A stretch of DNA of 8,037 nt, from contig NZ_ML142851.1 in NCBI RefSeq assembly GCF_004138495.1, forward strand, positions 85,488 through 93,524, written 5' to 3'. This document shows positions 1 to 6,292 of this stretch, in pieces (position 1 is the stretch's first letter; each line of letters begins with the position of its first letter). Made by a program: the position numbers and the translations under genes. The stretch is from Phytoactinopolyspora endophytica. GTDB taxonomy: Bacteria > Actinomycetota > Actinomycetes > Jiangellales > Jiangellaceae. The notes beneath the pieces are model-generated. The model was not told the DNA's origin and searched no databases. It saw only the letters and a program-made list of their open reading frames with translations.

Positions 1-719
1 TTGCGCAACACCGGGAGGAGGATCAGGGCCTGCGCCGCGACACCGGCCGTGGATCCGACACCGAGCAGTAGAGTCTCCGACGACTCGAACGTCTCCGGAG
101 ACTTGGTTCCGAAGACCACGAGATACGCCCCGAACACGCCGATCGCCACCACGTTGTTGAGGATCGGCGCCCACATCATCGGGCCGAACCGGCCCTTGGC
201 GTTGAGGATCTGGCCGATGAGCACGTAGAGCCCGTAGAAAAAGATCTGTGGCAAGCAGAACCGGGCGAACGTGACCATGTTGTCGTAGTACGGCCGCATC
301 TCAGGTTCGAGGTACCGACCGTCGACGACCAACCTGATGATCAGGGGCGCGGCCAGCACCGCTAGCGCGGTGGCCACCAGGAGTACCGTCACGGCCAGGC
401 TGAACAGCCGTTGTGAGTAGGCTTCACCGCCATCGGCGTCGTTCTTGATCGCCCTGACCAGGACTGGAACCAGGACCGAGTTCAGGATGCCCCCGCCCAC
501 GAGGACGTAGAGCATGTTGGGGATGACGTTGGGCACGTTGAAGACGTCGGCCGTCAGCGTCAAACCGAGGGCCGCGGCGATCACGGCGGCCCGTCCGAAT
601 CCCGTCAACCGCGAGACGACGGTGCCGGCAGCCATCACGGCGCTCGAACCGAGGATGCTCGGCCGTTTGGGGCTCGGTGGTTCGCCGCTGGCCGCCGCGG
701 TCCCAGGTGCGCGGCTCAT
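1..719 (-). CDS. murJ: Lipid II flippase MurJ (MviN family), 5' part only; 3' end beyond the left edge
   Basis: Integral membrane protein of the MOP superfamily that moves the peptidoglycan precursor lipid II across the cytoplasmic membrane. Reading from the ATG at 719, 239 codons are visible, under half of a usual 500-550 residue family member. After a hydrophilic Pro/Ser-rich N-terminus of about 20 residues come alternating hydrophobic helices. Recognisable family motifs are SRLTGFGR (residues 36-43), TADVFNVPNVIPN (56-68), VGGGILNSVLVPVL (74-87) and GQILNAKGRFGPMMWAP (169-185). Arg37, Arg43 and Asp58 align with Arg18, Arg24 and Asp39 of E. coli MurJ at a constant offset of 19. The start is supported by a GGAGG ribosome binding site 7 bases upstream (727-731) and by the ATGA overlap with the stop of the preceding DUF6049 gene, which indicates coupled translation. 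Whether it carries the C-terminal pseudokinase extension of mycobacterial MviN cannot be seen. Identity is secure. Confidence 0.95.
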   Translation of the reverse strand, partial: MSRAPGTAAASGEPPSPKRPSILGSSAVMAAGTVVSRLTGFGRAAVIAAALGLTLTADVFNVPNVIPNMLYVLVGGGILNSVLVPVLVRAIKNDADGGEAYSQRLFSLAVTVLLVATALAVLAAPLIIRLVVDGRYLEPEMRPYYDNMVTFARFCLPQIFFYGLYVLIGQILNAKGRFGPMMWAPILNNVVAIGVFGAYLVVFGTKSPETFESSETLLLGVGSTAGVAAQALILLPVLR

Positions 720-2863
720 CTGGTGGCCTCCGTGGTACGCGAGGACAGCTCGCGGCGATCATCGTTCCCGTCTGCGGCCTCGCCCTCTGTGAGCTCTGCG
801 GACTCTGAGTCCCTGCCATCGGCCTTTCGGCGGAGCATCGTCCGGAGCACTGAGCCACCGAAGAGGACGACGGCACCGCCGATGATGAACCAGCCGATCG
901 TTCCGTAGTCGGTTGCGTTCACAACGGTCCGAGAGGCCGTTCCGAGCGGAGAGCCATTGCTGGTGACAAGCTGGACCGTGATCGGCACCCGCCCGTTGGT
1001 GGCCGCGTTCGCCTGCACCTCGATCGTCTCGCGGGAACCTGCTTCGACCCGTCGCACCTCGACCTCGTCCACCTGGAGCCGGTCCGGGTTGGCGGCATGG
1101 ATGTCGAGCTTGACGGTTACCGCCTCGTCGAGGTCGTTGGTGACGGTGAGCGGGAAGACGCCGGTGCGGCTGGAGAGCGTGACCGACTCCGGCACGGTCA
1201 CATGCACCTCGCTGAGGGGTTCGGACAGCTCATCAGTGATCTCCGATGCGTACTCCACTCCCGCAGCGGGGTCGTCGCGCCATCCTTCGGAGGCGGACCG
1301 GACAATGGCGAGATCCAGGGCTTCGCTGAGCTCGGGGTCGGGCTCGGCCAGCAACTCGGCGTAATCCTCCGCGGCGGCCTCGAGCTCGCCGGTCGCCGTG
1401 GCGTTCTCGCTGGGAAGCGTGTTGGCGGTCTCGTCCGGGACAGCCGAGACGGACGCCGGCCTGGCGGGTTGCTCTAGCTCGGTCACCGCTGTCGGAGTCA
1501 CCCACGGTAGCGATGTCCAGGTGTCGATCACGGCGGATGCCACTTCGGCCTCAGGTGTCCATCGGGAGGGGGGAGCCACGACGAGGGGCTGTGGGGATTC
1601 CCCCAGTGCCTCCGCCTCGAGTGCCACCATGGCTGTCTCGGCCGCCCACATCTGCTGTAGGGCAAGTGCTCCCGACTCCGGGGAGGTCGCGGTGTAGGCC
1701 TCGGCCAGCACGGCGTCGAGCCCGGTGTCGGTGACGACGACGTCCAGCGCACCCGTTGGTGTCTCCATCTGCGCGAGCGGGTATCCGGGCTCGGGGGAGA
1801 CACTGTTCCCGGAAAGGATCACCGTTCGGACGCCGGCGTCGGCGAGCGTGCCGAGCACCTCGTCGTTGGTGACCCCGCCGCCCGGCCATGCCACGCCGGT
1901 GCGCACGTCGCGCATGGTGCGGGCCGCTTCAGTGGTGGTGTCCACCGACGCCGTGGCGATACGAGAAGCCAACGCGCCATCAGCCGCGTTCAAGGCGTCA
2001 ACATCCGGCTGGGCGTACGGAAGGACGAACATGGTCCCGGATCTCGTCGCGCTGTCGAAGTCGGACCGCCATGAGGTGGCCAACTCGGACATCTCCTCGG
2101 ACAGATCCGTGGACTCACCCTCGATATCGACGCCGTCCGCCATTGCTTCGACGGTGTCCAGCACATCAGGGTCCACCAGCCAGCTCACCGGGCTGTCGCC
2201 GGCCGCGTCCACGACCGCGTCGAGCGGGCCGCCATCCTGAAGCCGTCCGGCGAGTGCATCGTTGACGAGTGTTCCGTCAGGGCTCAGCGACGGCGTCGCC
2301 TCCACGGGCCACATCAGCGCGACGTCGACGGGATCGGGTGTCTGGTCGTCAGGCATCCATGGAACGACGGTACGAACCGTCTCGAGATCGATGCGTTCTC
2401 CGTTGGACAGGGTCCCGCGCACGTCGACGCCGAGCACATAGACCCCGGCGAGACCGAAGCCGAACTGGTCCACGTCGTCGAAGGTGAGCTCGAACTCCCG
2501 TCGCTCGCCGGGCTCCAGCCTCTCCGCCACGACCTCGTAGGGGTCGTCCCGGCGGAACCCCCAACGTAGGCTCGTGTCGCTGCTGACCTGGCGGATCTCC
2601 TCCCGGGTCTCGAGCTGCACGTCGCTCCAGCGCGGTAAGACCTGCACATTGGTGAGCGGCTCGTCTCCGGTGTTCTCCACCACCCCTGCGAGGGTCAGCT
2701 CATCACCTGGGCTGATCGTCGACGGACTGACGGTATGCAGGTAGCTGGCCACCCCGGCGCCCGCATCCTGATCCTGGGGTCCATCCGCAGCCGTGGCGGG
2801 CCATGTCAAGATCATCGTCACGACTGCGAGCACGGCGGTGGTCACCAATCTCCGGCCGAGCAT
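716..2863 (-). CDS. DUF6049 family secreted, membrane-anchored protein (murJ partner gene)
   Basis: Extracytoplasmic protein of unknown function, 715 residues, of the family found next to murJ in Actinobacteria (Rv3909 is the M. tuberculosis counterpart by position). Residues 1-25 are a signal peptide: an RR-containing basic start, a hydrophobic core and ATA before Ala26. Residues about 40-170 look like an Ig-like beta domain (PGDELTLAGVVENTGDEPL). Residues 180-460 hold the family core, including FVLPYAQPDVDAL (279-291) and WPGGGVTNDEVLGTLADAG (326-344). The latter recalls the TIM-like barrels of polysaccharide deacetylases or GH57 enzymes, but no catalytic His/Asp set is evident. A second beta domain (about 550-650) precedes one transmembrane helix (about 655-673) and a charged 42-residue cytoplasmic tail. 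The orientation therefore puts the bulk outside the cell. It overlaps murJ by 4 bases, so a role in cell-wall assembly is inferred. The ATG at 2863 has no Shine-Dalgarno sequence; a -10-like box 6 bases upstream suggests a leaderless message. Confidence 0.88.
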   Translation of the reverse strand: MLGRRLVTTAVLAVVTMILTWPATAADGPQDQDAGAGVASYLHTVSPSTISPGDELTLAGVVENTGDEPLTNVQVLPRWSDVQLETREEIRQVSSDTSLRWGFRRDDPYEVVAERLEPGERREFELTFDDVDQFGFGLAGVYVLGVDVRGTLSNGERIDLETVRTVVPWMPDDQTPDPVDVALMWPVEATPSLSPDGTLVNDALAGRLQDGGPLDAVVDAAGDSPVSWLVDPDVLDTVEAMADGVDIEGESTDLSEEMSELATSWRSDFDSATRSGTMFVLPYAQPDVDALNAADGALASRIATASVDTTTEAARTMRDVRTGVAWPGGGVTNDEVLGTLADAGVRTVILSGNSVSPEPGYPLAQMETPTGALDVVVTDTGLDAVLAEAYTATSPESGALALQQMWAAETAMVALEAEALGESPQPLVVAPPSRWTPEAEVASAVIDTWTSLPWVTPTAVTELEQPARPASVSAVPDETANTLPSENATATGELEAAAEDYAELLAEPDPELSEALDLAIVRSASEGWRDDPAAGVEYASEITDELSEPLSEVHVTVPESVTLSSRTGVFPLTVTNDLDEAVTVKLDIHAANPDRLQVDEVEVRRVEAGSRETIEVQANAATNGRVPITVQLVTSNGSPLGTASRTVVNATDYGTIGWFIIGGAVVLFGGSVLRTMLRRKADGRDSESAELTEGEAADGNDDRRELSSRTTEATR
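727..731 (-). promoter_or_regulatory. Ribosome binding site of murJ
   Basis: GGAGG on the minus strand, 7 bases before the murJ ATG at 719. It lies inside the last codons of the DUF6049 gene. It supports the 719 start and lets ribosomes finishing DUF6049 restart on murJ. Confidence 0.75.
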
Positions 2864-2869
2864 AGACCC

Positions 2870-2875
2870 AGGGTA
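2870..2875 (-). promoter_or_regulatory. Candidate -10 box for the DUF6049-murJ operon
   Basis: TACCCT on the minus strand matches the actinobacterial TANNNT -10 pattern and ends 6 bases before the ATG at 2863. Transcription would then start at or next to the A of the ATG, giving a leaderless mRNA, which fits the lack of a Shine-Dalgarno sequence. I see no convincing -35 hexamer 16-18 bases upstream. The call rests on a short motif and its spacing only. Confidence 0.35.
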
Positions 2876-2905
2876 TCGGGCTTCTGCTTTTGTCGTGGCA
2901 CGTCG

Positions 2906-2911
2906 TACGCT
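2906..2911 (+). promoter_or_regulatory. Candidate -10 box for the CCA nucleotidyltransferase gene
   Basis: TACGCT on the plus strand matches TANNNT and ends 8 bases before the GTG at 2920, the spacing expected for a leaderless transcript. No Shine-Dalgarno sequence precedes the GTG, and no good -35 is visible. It lies 30 bases from the oppositely oriented box of the DUF6049 gene, so the two promoters share the same short stretch. Confidence 0.35.
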
Positions 2912-2919
2912 CGAGCGTC

Positions 2920-4383
2920 GTGACGGAATCGACTGATCGCAACCAAACCCTGTCCGCGGCGCAGCGCCACGCGGTACGCCAGCTGCTCCGTATCGCCCCC
3001 GTGGTGGACGAGCTGGGCGCGAGATTCACGGCTGCCGAGCAGGAATTAGCCCTGGTCGGAGGGTCCGTTCGGGACGCGTTGATGGATCGGCTCGGTCAAG
3101 ATCTGGACTTCACCACCTCGGCCAGGCCAGAGCAGACCAAGCGCTTGCTGTCCGGATGGGCGGAGAGCGTCTGGGACGTGGGTGAGGCGTACGGCACCAT
3201 CGGAGCAACGAAGGCCGGGTTCCAGATCGAGGTCACCACATACCGCTCCGACGTGTACGACAGGTCGAGCCGCAAGCCGAACGTCGCCTATGGAGAGACC
3301 ATCGAGGACGACCTCGTCCGTCGGGACTTCACTATCAACGCGATGGCCTTGCGGCTCCCGCATCGCGAGTTCATCGATCCGCACGGCGGCTTGCCGGACT
3401 TGGGCCGCAAGCTGATCCGTACGCCAGGCACCCCGGAGACGTCCTTCTCCGACGACCCGCTGCGCATGATGCGGGCCGCGCGGTTCGCGGCTCAGCTGGG
3501 CTTCGACGTCGCTCCTGAGGTGATCAAGGCGATGCGGGAGATGGCAGATCGGCTGGACATCATCTCGGCAGAGCGGATCCGAGACGAGCTGACCAAGCTT
3601 CTGCTCTCCCCGAATCCGCGTGCCGGTCTGACTCTGTTGGTCGACACAGGCCTAGCCGACCGCGTTCTGCCCGAGCTCCCCGCCCTCCAGCTGGAGATCG
3701 ACGAACACCACCGTCACAAGGACGTCTATGAGCATTCCCTGACCGTCCTGGAACAGGCGATAGAGCTCGAGCATCGACTCCCCGCGGACACGCCCGATTT
3801 GACGATCCGCCTCGCCGCGCTGCTGCACGACATCGGCAAGCCGAAGACCCGACGCTTCGAGCCGGGTGGCGGTGTGAGCTTCCATCACCACGACGTGGTC
3901 GGTGCGAAGCTGGTCCGCAAACGGCTGACCAAGCTCCGCTTCCCCTCGGCCGTCGTCGACGCGGTCAGCAAGCTGACCGAGCTTCACCTGCGCTTCCATG
4001 GCTACGGCACCGGTCAGTGGACCGACTCGGCTGTTCGCCGCTACATCCGCGACGCGGGCGACCTCCTCGACCACCTGCACGTGCTGACCCGCTCCGACTG
4101 CACCACGCGCAACCCTCGCAAAGCCAACTCGCTCCAACGCTCGTACGACAGCCTTGAGGAGCGCATCGAACAGCTTCAGGAGCAGGAGGAGCTGGCCAAA
4201 ATCCGCCCCGACCTCGACGGCAACCAGATCATGAATATTCTGGGCATCACTCCGGGGCCTGTCGTCGGCCGTGCTTACAACCACATGTTGGAGATCCGGA
4301 TGGACCTTGGTCCGTTATCCGAGGACGACGCCAAAGCCGAGCTCCTGAAATGGTGGTCCACTCAACCCGAGTCTTCCGCCTGA
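2920..4383 (+). CDS. cca: CCA tRNA nucleotidyltransferase, class II, actinobacterial type with HD domain
   Basis: Cytoplasmic enzyme that adds or repairs the 3'-terminal CCA of tRNAs using CTP and ATP. From the GTG at 2920 it has 487 residues, about normal for the actinobacterial subfamily. The nucleotidyltransferase domain shows LVGGSVRD (45-52), the metal-binding pair Asp61/Asp63 in DLDFTT, VRRDFTINAMAL (133-144), the nucleotide-reading DDPLRMMR (178-185) and SAERIRDEL (216-224). An HD-type region follows with HKDVYEH (266-272), LLHDIGKP (301-308, His303/Asp304) and FHHHDVVGAK (321-330). M. tuberculosis annotates its counterpart as pcnA, but CCA addition is the likelier role for this group. 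It diverges from the DUF6049-murJ operon across 56 bases, the usual arrangement. An in-frame TTG at 2890 would add 10 residues, but those residues would cover the putative promoter and have no homology I recognise, so the GTG is preferred. Confidence 0.95.
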   Translation: MTESTDRNQTLSAAQRHAVRQLLRIAPVVDELGARFTAAEQELALVGGSVRDALMDRLGQDLDFTTSARPEQTKRLLSGWAESVWDVGEAYGTIGATKAGFQIEVTTYRSDVYDRSSRKPNVAYGETIEDDLVRRDFTINAMALRLPHREFIDPHGGLPDLGRKLIRTPGTPETSFSDDPLRMMRAARFAAQLGFDVAPEVIKAMREMADRLDIISAERIRDELTKLLLSPNPRAGLTLLVDTGLADRVLPELPALQLEIDEHHRHKDVYEHSLTVLEQAIELEHRLPADTPDLTIRLAALLHDIGKPKTRRFEPGGGVSFHHHDVVGAKLVRKRLTKLRFPSAVVDAVSKLTELHLRFHGYGTGQWTDSAVRRYIRDAGDLLDHLHVLTRSDCTTRNPRKANSLQRSYDSLEERIEQLQEQEELAKIRPDLDGNQIMNILGITPGPVVGRAYNHMLEIRMDLGPLSEDDAKAELLKWWSTQPESSA

Positions 4384-4394
4384 GGCGGACAAGC

Positions 4395-4413
4395 CGCGCG
4401 GGTTACCCGTGTG
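4395..4413 (+). terminator. Possible hairpin terminator after cca
   Basis: A GC-rich stem of about 8 pairs, two of them G-U, closes a three-base TTA loop. It begins 11 bases after the cca stop codon. No T-tract follows, which is common for actinobacterial terminators but also makes the call weak. Confidence 0.35.
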
Positions 4414-4433
4414 CGCCGTCGTGGTGATTCCGA

Positions 4434-4446
4434 CCGCTTGAAGCGG
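4434..4446 (+). terminator. Small perfect inverted repeat downstream of cca
   Basis: CCGCT and AGCGG pair around a TGA loop, 50 bases past the cca stop. A pyrimidine-rich stretch (ccatttccttc) follows. Together with the preceding hairpin it could form the cca terminator. A five-pair stem is short, so confidence is low. Confidence 0.3.
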
Positions 4447-4530
4447 CCATTTCCTTCACGGCAGCTCACGCGGCGTTCGTCGCGAATAGGGTGGCGGCCG
4501 CGCACACCCATCGGATGCGAGATTTCTGAT

Positions 4531-4551
4531 ACCCGCCGATCGAAGGCGGGT
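4531..4551. terminator. GC-rich inverted repeat in the convergent gap
   Basis: ACCCGCC and GGCGGGT form a perfect seven-pair stem around the seven-base loop gatcgaa. It is the strongest simple hairpin in the gap and works on both strands. It could back up termination for either convergent unit, or could be an operator. No T-tract lies on either side. Confidence 0.3.
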
Positions 4552-4888
4552 CGAGCTCACCGAGGGGACGCGCGGTACCGGTAGCTGCCGACGTGAGCCG
4601 GCTCAGCGGCGAGAACGCGGCGGAGCAGATCGCGTTGCGGGTAGGCGCGAGCGGGAGCAGTGCCATCGGGAGACTGACGCGCTGAGAACAGACGGCGGAT
4701 AGCCGCCGGCGGAAGCTGCATCGGAAGTGGGCGGACGAGATTCTCCGGCAGCGGCACTTCGGCCGAGGCGCTGCGTGACGCAACCAGCTACGGACACTAC
4801 CGCCGAGGCCCAGCCGCAGAGGAGAACTCGACCGCCCACCACCAAGCCAGGCGCATACCCTGCCCCCTGCTCGACGCTCTGCCCACGC

Positions 4889-5488
4889 TCAGCTCTGCTG
4901 CTGCACCACGCTCATCGCATGCTCGACCAACGTCACGAGCACCGACTTGACCGAATCCCGATCACGAGCGTCGGTCACCAGGAACGGCACCTCAGGCCCG
5001 AGCTGCAGCGCTTCCCGGACCTCGTCAGCCGTGTGCTGCTGCTGGCCGTCGAATGCGTTGAGAGCGATCAGGAAAGGGATACCACGCTGCTCAACGTAGT
5101 CCACTGCTCCGAAACAGTCGGCCAGACGTCTGGTGTCCACGAGGATGACCGCGCCGATGGCACCGCGGGTGATGTCGTCCCACATGAACCAGAAGCGGTT
5201 CTGTCCTGGGGTGCCGAACAGGTAAAGCACGAGGTCTTCGGCCAAGGTGATGCGGCCGAAGTCCATCGCTACGGTCGTCGTACGCTTCTCCGGCAGCATC
5301 GACAGGTCGTCGACGTTGGTCGAGGCGTCGGTCATGAGCGCTTCGGTCCGCAGCGGCTCGATCTCGCTTACGGAGCCGACGAATGTCGTCTTGCCGACCC
5401 CGAAACCGCCGGCTACAACGATCTTGACCGATAGAGCGTCCTGAGACGCCTGTGTCCCCCTGGACATCTCAGAGTCGACGGAGGCCAT
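4889..5488 (-). CDS. cvnD: Conservon small GTPase CvnD (Ras/Arf-like)
   Basis: Small cytoplasmic GTPase, 199 residues, the effector switch of a conservon complex. The P-loop GGFGVGKT spans residues 27-34 (Lys33, Thr34). LFGTPGQNRF (90-99) is the G3 region, with Gly92 where most GTPases have Asp and with Gln96 in the position of the catalytic Gln. NAFD (144-147) is the G4 motif lacking the usual Lys, and TDARD (172-176) occupies the G5 region. These departures are normal in this family. There is no signal peptide or lipid-attachment Cys, so membrane contact presumably comes through partners. It is the last gene of the operon and overlaps cvnC by 20 bases. The ATG at 5488 is favoured by GGAAAGGG six bases upstream. 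A second ATG at 5467, just after the cvnC stop, would remove seven residues but has only weak Shine-Dalgarno potential. Family assignment is secure. Confidence 0.93.
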   Translation of the reverse strand: MASVDSEMSRGTQASQDALSVKIVVAGGFGVGKTTFVGSVSEIEPLRTEALMTDASTNVDDLSMLPEKRTTTVAMDFGRITLAEDLVLYLFGTPGQNRFWFMWDDITRGAIGAVILVDTRRLADCFGAVDYVEQRGIPFLIALNAFDGQQQHTADEVREALQLGPEVPFLVTDARDRDSVKSVLVTLVEHAMSVVQQQS

Positions 5489-5855
5489 CCCTCACCCTTT
5501 CCAGCACACTCAGATCGCGAGCCGGTTCGACCGACCCATGGAATGCCGCGTGCGGGTCCGCGACGCGGGTGAGGCCCTCTGCCTCAAGATCGGCGACAAG
5601 CACCCTAGCAACGCCGAGCGGTGTAGAGACGAGGGAGGCGATCTCGGCAACGGACCTGGGCGAATGGCACAACCGCAAGATGCGGTCACGCTCCGGCTCA
5701 GGGTCGATGCCGTGGCCTCTGCCTGCGTCAGTGGTGGAGACCAATGCCTCGATCGCGATGTCCTGGACAGGACGGGTTCGACCGCGCGTGGCGAGATAAG
5801 GCCGGATGCGGCCGGAATCAGGTATCGGCATGGTCGTCCCCGTGTTCTCCTGCAT
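5469..5855 (-). CDS. cvnC: Conservon protein CvnC (DUF742)
   Basis: Adaptor or regulatory subunit of the conservon, 128 residues. The N-terminal family signature RIRPYLATRGRTRP is at residues 16-29. The region 55-100 has a winged-helix look: ERDRILRLCHSPRSVAEIAS and then PLGVARVLVADLEAEGL. It ends in the conserved SVLERVRDGLRRL (116-128). In Streptomyces conservons CvnC takes part in a complex with the other Cvn proteins; despite its helix-turn-helix look, DNA binding is not established. Start choice is uncertain. The ATG at 5855 has only a G-run 13 bases away. An ATG at 5831 (8 residues shorter) has GGGGAC about 4 bases upstream and keeps the whole conserved domain. It is separated from cvnB by 41 bases and shares 20 bases with cvnD. 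Confidence 0.92.
   Translation of the reverse strand: MQENTGTTMPIPDSGRIRPYLATRGRTRPVQDIAIEALVSTTDAGRGHGIDPEPERDRILRLCHSPRSVAEIASLVSTPLGVARVLVADLEAEGLTRVADPHAAFHGSVEPARDLSVLERVRDGLRRL
5495..5502 (-). promoter_or_regulatory. Ribosome binding site of cvnD
   Basis: GGAAAGGG on the minus strand, 6 bases before the ATG at 5488 and inside the cvnC coding sequence. It decides for the upstream start and thus for a 20-base overlap with cvnC. Confidence 0.6.
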
Positions 5856-5896
5856 TCACGTCGGCTGACCCCCCGAGCTGTCCCTCACCTCTCGCG

Positions 5897-6292
5897 TCAC
5901 CCCACGCGAGCGGCAGGGTTCAGCGCCGCGCCGACCCTTTCCACTAGTAGTGCCATCTCATATCCCACCTGGCCGAGGTCACAGCCGGCCGCCGCCAAGA
6001 CCGCCAGGTGAGCACCGGATGCAACCGCCATCACCAGGAGGAAACCGTCGGCCATCTCCACCAGGGTCTGCTGGACCTCTCCGGCGTTGAGAATGAGCGA
6101 CGCACCTACGGTCAGGCTCGCCAGGCCGGAAACGACGGCCGCCAACTGCTCTCCGCGGTCCTGGGGGAGCCCCGAGGAGCCGGCGAGATGCAGACCATCG
6201 GCAGACACCACCACGCCATGAGCGACGCCTGTCGTGCGTTGGACGAAACGATCGAGGAGCCAATTGAGCTCATCGTTCGTAGAATTCGTCAC
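5897..6292 (-). CDS. cvnB: Conservon Roadblock/LC7 protein CvnB
   Basis: Roadblock/LC7-fold protein of 131 residues. In eukaryotes and in the MglA/MglB system, such proteins dimerise and control small GTPases, so here it most likely regulates CvnD or links it to CvnA. Visible family features are LNWLLDRFVQRTTGVAHGVV (residues 9-28), the strand-turn VVSADGLHLAGSSGLP (28-43), a helix EQLAAVVSGLASLT (48-61), VEMADGFLLVMAV (78-90) and the C-terminal VGYEMALLVERVG (109-121). The start is GTG at 6292. It overlaps the cvnA stop by four bases (GTGA) and is preceded by AGGAG six bases upstream, so translation is probably coupled to cvnA. There is no signal peptide or membrane segment. Family assignment is secure; its biochemical role is inferred. 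Confidence 0.94.
   Translation of the reverse strand: MTNSTNDELNWLLDRFVQRTTGVAHGVVVSADGLHLAGSSGLPQDRGEQLAAVVSGLASLTVGASLILNAGEVQQTLVEMADGFLLVMAVASGAHLAVLAAAGCDLGQVGYEMALLVERVGAALNPAARVG

Larger units (their letters stand above)
4384..4888. other. Convergent intergenic region, about 505 bases, no convincing gene
   Basis: This lies between the 3' ends of cca and cvnD. Open frames exist, mostly on the minus strand (for example 4557-4757 from a GTG), but they have no ribosome binding site, weaker third-position GC than the neighbours and no recognisable motif. No tRNA-like or rRNA-like fold was seen. What it does hold are small GC-rich inverted repeats at 4395-4413, 4434-4446, 4531-4551 and 4694-4707. 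It may be a terminator region plus decayed sequence, or it may encode an unrecognised small RNA. Confidence 0.6.

Noticed and set aside
424..876. Minus-strand frame of 150 residues across the murJ/DUF6049 junction
   Set aside because: It is out of frame with both genes and Arg/Pro-rich, as expected of a shifted frame in GC-rich DNA.
1725..2240. Plus-strand frame of 171 residues opposite the DUF6049 gene
   Set aside because: It is a mirror of a strongly coding GC-rich gene: low-complexity Ser/Thr/Ala composition and no motif.
2890..2919. TTG start extending the CCA enzyme by 10 residues
   Set aside because: The extension runs over the likely -10 box, has no ribosome binding site and adds residues with no family match. 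The GTG at 2920 fits better.
3652..4284. Minus-strand frame of 210 residues opposite cca
   Set aside because: It is antisense to the conserved HD and C-terminal parts of the CCA enzyme. No recognisable domain.
4557..4757. Minus-strand frame of 66 residues with GTG start in the convergent gap
   Set aside because: It has no ribosome binding site and no recognisable motif, its third-position GC bias is weaker than the neighbours', and it overlaps two other equally plausible frames.
4727..5434. Plus-strand frame of 235 residues opposite cvnD
   Set aside because: cvnD on the minus strand has intact GTPase motifs. The opposite frame has none and no ribosome binding site.
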